The notes under the pieces are model-generated. The model was given only the letters and a program-made list of their open reading frames with translations. It did not search any database and had not been told where the DNA came from. Shown in pieces: positions 14,435-17,270 of a DNA stretch of 17,270 nucleotides. The translations under genes and the position numbers were made by a program. This stretch comes from Erythrobacter sp. CCH5-A1. Its GTDB lineage: Bacteria > Pseudomonadota > Alphaproteobacteria > Sphingomonadales > Sphingomonadaceae. The stretch's first letter is position 1, and each line of letters opens with the position of its first letter. The DNA is taken from positions 1 through 17,270 of the forward strand of contig NZ_LSKQ01000311.1 of assembly GCF_001557115.1 (NCBI RefSeq), given 5' to 3'.

Positions 14435-14938
14435 ATGAAGAAGATGTTGGTAGCGGCAGTGGCTGCGTCGTTTGTTTCGGGCATGGCTGTGCACGCGCAG
14501 CAGGGTCCGGTCGTGGAAGCGCAGCCCGTCGATGCGGCTGTACAGGCGCTGCCTGTCAATACGCTGGTCCTCGTGACGCCTGCTGAGGAGATCACGTCGA
14601 AGAAGATGAAGGAAGGCACCCAGCGGCGCTTCCTCGTCGTCGAAGATGTCGTCTACGGCGGCAAGGTCATCATTCCGCGCGGATCCGAAGTGCAGGCAAC
14701 GGTGACCTGGCGTACCGGCAAGGGTATCGTCGGCAAGAGTGCGAAATTCGAGCTCAGCTTCGACTGGGTACGCGTTGGCAGCACCAACTGGCGCCTGCGC
14801 GGCCAGCATCGCCAGGAAGGCAAGGGCAATACCGCAGGAGCACTTTTGGGCTCAGCCATCATCACCGGCAAGTCGGCCACAATGACGCCCGGGCAAGTCG
14901 TCAATGTGTTCACAGCCGAACCCATTCCGTTTAGGTAA
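14435..14938 (+). CDS. Periplasmic protein of unknown function
   Basis: A 167-aa protein with a typical signal peptide (MKKMLVAAVAASFVSGMAVHAQ, cleavage near residue 22). The mature part is rich in beta-strand patterns (VLVTPAEEITS, FLVVEDVVYGGKVIIPRGSE, VNVFTAEPIPF), with a glycine-rich AGALLGSAIITGKSAT stretch. I recall similar proteins annotated hypothetical in sphingomonads, but I cannot name a family. GGGAGG precedes ATG 14435 by about 5 bases. TTGACT (14380-14385) is a possible -35 with a weak AATTCT -10. It appears to be its own transcription unit after the nuclease gene. Confidence 0.7.
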   Translation: MKKMLVAAVAASFVSGMAVHAQQGPVVEAQPVDAAVQALPVNTLVLVTPAEEITSKKMKEGTQRRFLVVEDVVYGGKVIIPRGSEVQATVTWRTGKGIVGKSAKFELSFDWVRVGSTNWRLRGQHRQEGKGNTAGALLGSAIITGKSATMTPGQVVNVFTAEPIPFR

Positions 14939-15074
14939 TGCGCCCTGAGTGCAGAATGAGTTTGGGTCAGAGAGGCGATCACCGAACGCGTGCATTGAGC
15001 AATGCTTGGACCACTCGCCGCCCGGAACCGAAGCGCAACCGTTATGGAGCGCGGCGCTCGCCTAAATCGACGCT

Positions 15075-16616
15075 ATGTCTGCTGTAGAGCAAGAGGCCAT
15101 GCTTGCGGACACGCCTCTGATCGTGGTCCCAGACGCAAACGTCATCATTCACGGCAAGTCGCTCGTCGATCTGCCTTGGGCAGAGTTGGGGTATGCGCAA
15201 ATTGAGGTGGTGTTCGTACCCCCCATGATCCGCGAACTCGACAAGCTCAAAACCCAGACCGGGCGTCAGAACAAACTAGCGCGCCAGCTGAGCAGCGAGA
15301 TTAGGACGCTGATTACCTCTCCTGGTCGTCGGGCGGAAGTTCGCGCTGCGAGCCCGAACGTTGTCAAGCGTGTTGAACTGCAGGCTGTGACCGACGCGGT
15401 CAGCCCGGCGCTGCGACTTGAACACGCCGACCAGGCGCTTATCAACTATGCTCTCTGGCTTGGGCAGGCAGGGGCGAACGTACTGCTGCTGACAGATGAC
15501 ACGATCTGCGGCACAACCGCGCAAGAGGTAGGGCTGCCGGTCCATTTTTTGCCCGAGCACTGGCTTCGGTCGCCGGAGCCGGACGAGAGCGCAAAGGACA
15601 ATGCTAGACTCCGGGCTGAAGTTCAGCGCCTAAGCAGCGCCGAACCTAAGATCGAATTGAGCTTCCGGGATGAAGTGGGAACGGTTGTTTCCGAGCTGAA
15701 AGCAAGCCTGTTGCGGTGGCCGGCACTCGAAGGCCACCAAGTCGAAGTGCTCATGTCGGAGGTCGAACGCTTGTGCCCACGTGCAGTCTCGTTCGAGCGT
15801 CCAAAGCCACGTGCAACGGACTCCCTCGTTGGCCGATTGGCGGCGTTCGAGCGCATGTCTCATATTTCTGCCTTTTCGGCCCATTCGGTGTATGAGCCGG
15901 CTACGGAGGAAGAGATAGAGCAGTATAGGGCGACCGACTATCCGAACTGGCTTCATGAGGTGCGTAAAGCTCTGGAGACGCTGCATCATCGACTAGATGC
16001 CCGGACGGTCTGGCCAGATGTCGTGGCCGTCGCGGAGAACATCGGAACGCGACCTGCGACCGAAGCATTACTTTCGATACGGGCACGGGGAGCGTTCGAG
16101 CTTCTGAACGATGAAGGCGCGGATGAGGATGACGAAGGTCAATTGGCCAAAGCGCCATCCGCTGCTCTCGAACTGCCGCTTCCGCCTGCTCCACCACGAG
16201 GACGAACGAAGATCGTTGGTCCGCTCGCCAACTACCGCGGCCTTCAAAGTGACCACTTTGCAACGGCGCGTCATTTCCCGCTGACCCTGCCACACTTATC
16301 ACCGCCGAAATCACGGGACTCTGACGCCTTTTACTGGCGCGTCGGCCGACGGGACTGGACCACCCTGATGGAGCTTGAGTGCGCCAGTTGGCGCCACGGT
16401 CAAACCGGTCTCGAGTTCCCCCTGCGGATTCGGCCGGTCGAGCAAGAGAAGACGAGTGGTCTGATCGAATTCAGCTTACATGCTCACAATCTCTCCACGC
16501 CGAAGCAAATTGGGCTGCCTGTTCGGATCGACTTTAAAGACGGGCAAACCCTTGCCGAAGCGAGAGTATTGGTAGAGTTGCTGGGCAAAGCCGCTCGCGC
16601 GAAGGGGCGCCTTTAG
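15075..16616 (+). CDS. PIN-domain protein with long C-terminal extension
   Basis: A 513-aa protein whose first about 150 residues form a PIN nuclease: VPDANVIIHG with D20, RELDKLK with E54, HADQALINYAL with D119 and LLTDD with D141/D142. This full acidic set supports metal-dependent ribonuclease activity. Residues of about 180-300 look helical and the rest (after about 370) beta-rich with a KIVGPLANYRG segment; I recognise no domain there. It is much longer than the toxin-type PIN proteins of about 130 aa, and no antitoxin-like partner is adjacent, so it is not a simple VapC. ATG 15075 has no clear Shine-Dalgarno; ATG 15099 is also possible. It converges with the JAB gene. Function beyond the nuclease domain is unknown. 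Confidence 0.75.
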   Translation: MSAVEQEAMLADTPLIVVPDANVIIHGKSLVDLPWAELGYAQIEVVFVPPMIRELDKLKTQTGRQNKLARQLSSEIRTLITSPGRRAEVRAASPNVVKRVELQAVTDAVSPALRLEHADQALINYALWLGQAGANVLLLTDDTICGTTAQEVGLPVHFLPEHWLRSPEPDESAKDNARLRAEVQRLSSAEPKIELSFRDEVGTVVSELKASLLRWPALEGHQVEVLMSEVERLCPRAVSFERPKPRATDSLVGRLAAFERMSHISAFSAHSVYEPATEEEIEQYRATDYPNWLHEVRKALETLHHRLDARTVWPDVVAVAENIGTRPATEALLSIRARGAFELLNDEGADEDDEGQLAKAPSAALELPLPPAPPRGRTKIVGPLANYRGLQSDHFATARHFPLTLPHLSPPKSRDSDAFYWRVGRRDWTTLMELECASWRHGQTGLEFPLRIRPVEQEKTSGLIEFSLHAHNLSTPKQIGLPVRIDFKDGQTLAEARVLVELLGKAARAKGRL

Positions 16617-16781
16617 ACTCAGGGTGGGCCACGCGCTACCCATCGCAAGGCAGTGCTGAAACTGTGCAGCTTCCATCGGAGCGGACCGGGATACTATCGG
16701 ATCAAGTGGAGACGCACTGGTAAACCCGGATGGCGCCCCCAACCCAACAACAGGGAAGAATCAAGTCTTGTCCCTTGTTGG

Positions 16782-17270
16782 CTACGACTGATCAAGGCGG
16801 CTCCACTCACCATTTGCATGGTGAATGGACAACCAAATACCGGAGGGGCCGGGCCGTGTGCCGGCGATCATCATAAGGAACCCCGGCAGTTCATGACGCG
16901 AGGCGCTCACCATATCATTCATACTTGAAAGGTCAGTCGAAGACGGCTGCGGACTGCTCTCGGGGTGGGTGTGCCAGTCTCCAACATAGTGTAATCCCGC
17001 CGTGAAGCGCTCTACAATTTCTTGCTGCTCGGCTTTCCGATTGGGACGGAAGCCGAAACGGCTACGAAAATCGCTTTGCCGTGGTCCGGTGGCTTGCTCG
17101 ACTGACCATTCATCCCCATGAATTCGCGCGAATAGCTGTCCACCAGCCTCGCGTCTCCAACACGAAGTCTGGCGATGGTGTGAGACGTGAAGAAGCACAT
17201 TTGCACGAACTAAGAGAGGGCATAGCGTGGATGGTACGCTAAACAACGCTAAGGGCGAACAATCAGCGAA
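16782..17270 (-). CDS. JAB/JAMM isopeptidase (Mov34/MPN-like), 5' end may lie outside
   Basis: A zinc isopeptidase of the JAB family, as found in bacterial ubiquitin-like operons. REAGGQLFARI carries the conserved Glu, and GDWHTHPESSPQPSSTD is the JAMM H-x-H-P...S-x-x-D motif. The rest (FLMMIAGTRPGP, GIWLSIHH) fits the family. The first plausible start in view is TTG at 17246 (giving about 154 aa, near the usual length). However, the frame has no stop between there and the window edge, so the start may lie further right. These proteins remove or mature ubiquitin-like tags and are encoded with E1/ThiF, E2 and multiubiquitin genes. Such partners would lie to the right. The JAMM residues are intact. 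Confidence 0.85.
   Translation of the reverse strand, partial: FADCSPLALFSVPSTLCPLLVRANVLLHVSHHRQTSCWRREAGGQLFARIHGDEWSVEQATGPRQSDFRSRFGFRPNRKAEQQEIVERFTAGLHYVGDWHTHPESSPQPSSTDLSSMNDMVSASRHELPGFLMMIAGTRPGPSGIWLSIHHANGEWSRLDQS

Noticed and set aside
15049..15061. GAGCGC-G-GCGCTC palindrome before the PIN gene
   Set aside because: Short and GC-only, with a 1-base centre; expected by chance in this composition and without supporting context.
16653..16928. 91-codon plus-strand frame near the right end
   Set aside because: It overlaps the JAB gene on the opposite strand and lacks a ribosome-binding site or recognisable motif.

Overview
The sequence is GC-rich with alphaproteobacterial character and is probably from a sphingomonad-type genome or plasmid. 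The reasons are protein-level resemblance (a small secreted SNase-like protein and a periplasmic protein of a kind I associate with sphingomonads) and a GTTC-N7-GTTC motif, the alphaproteobacterial form of the LexA box. I see no rRNA, tRNA, CRISPR array or intact transposase. The gene content is that of an accessory or defence island: nucleases, toxin-antitoxin genes, ubiquitin-like pathway pieces and local regulators.

Left part (1-4021). A minus-strand gene running off the left edge encodes a multiubiquitin-type protein. It diverges from an XRE repressor plus ImmA/IrrE metallopeptidase pair (468-1778). The shared intergenic region holds four GCTAA/TTAGC half-sites arranged symmetrically about base 380, and a perfect 19-nt palindrome lies just before the repressor gene. 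A 44-codon ORF that may be a repA remnant follows. Next is a probable operon: a 62-aa basic protein whose promoter region carries a perfect GTTC-N7-GTTC, a 27-codon leader ORF with a strong Shine-Dalgarno, darT (DNA ADP-ribosyltransferase toxin) and darG (macrodomain antitoxin). Leader to darT and darT to darG are each joined by a TGATG stop/start overlap.

Middle part (4180-6866). Two minus-strand genes encode an HNH endonuclease with a possible PUA/EVE-like N-terminus and a DUF3883 (nuclease-like) protein. A gene-poor gap of about 330 bases follows, then a small secreted thermonuclease-like protein.

Right-middle part (6924-14938). A WYL-domain regulator diverges from a very large nuclease/helicase (TM0106-type RecB-like nuclease, RNase H-like exonuclease, DNA2-like helicase). 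It is followed by an 86-aa protein that I suspect has a ubiquitin-like fold, a DUF2235 alpha/beta hydrolase with membrane segments, a secreted NucA-type endonuclease, a possible 68-aa ORF and a periplasmic protein. A perfect inverted repeat lies between regulator and helicase. A 13-base copy of its core recurs at the helicase stop codon, ahead of the 86-aa gene. This suggests that WYL-regulator, helicase, 86-aa protein and DUF2235 form one regulated system.

Right end (15075-17270). A 513-aa PIN-domain protein is followed by a convergent minus-strand JAB/JAMM isopeptidase whose reading frame stays open to the window edge. The ubiquitin-like protein at the left edge and the deubiquitinase-like JAB at the right edge are on the same strand, so the cargo described here sits between parts of one or two bacterial ubiquitin-like systems.
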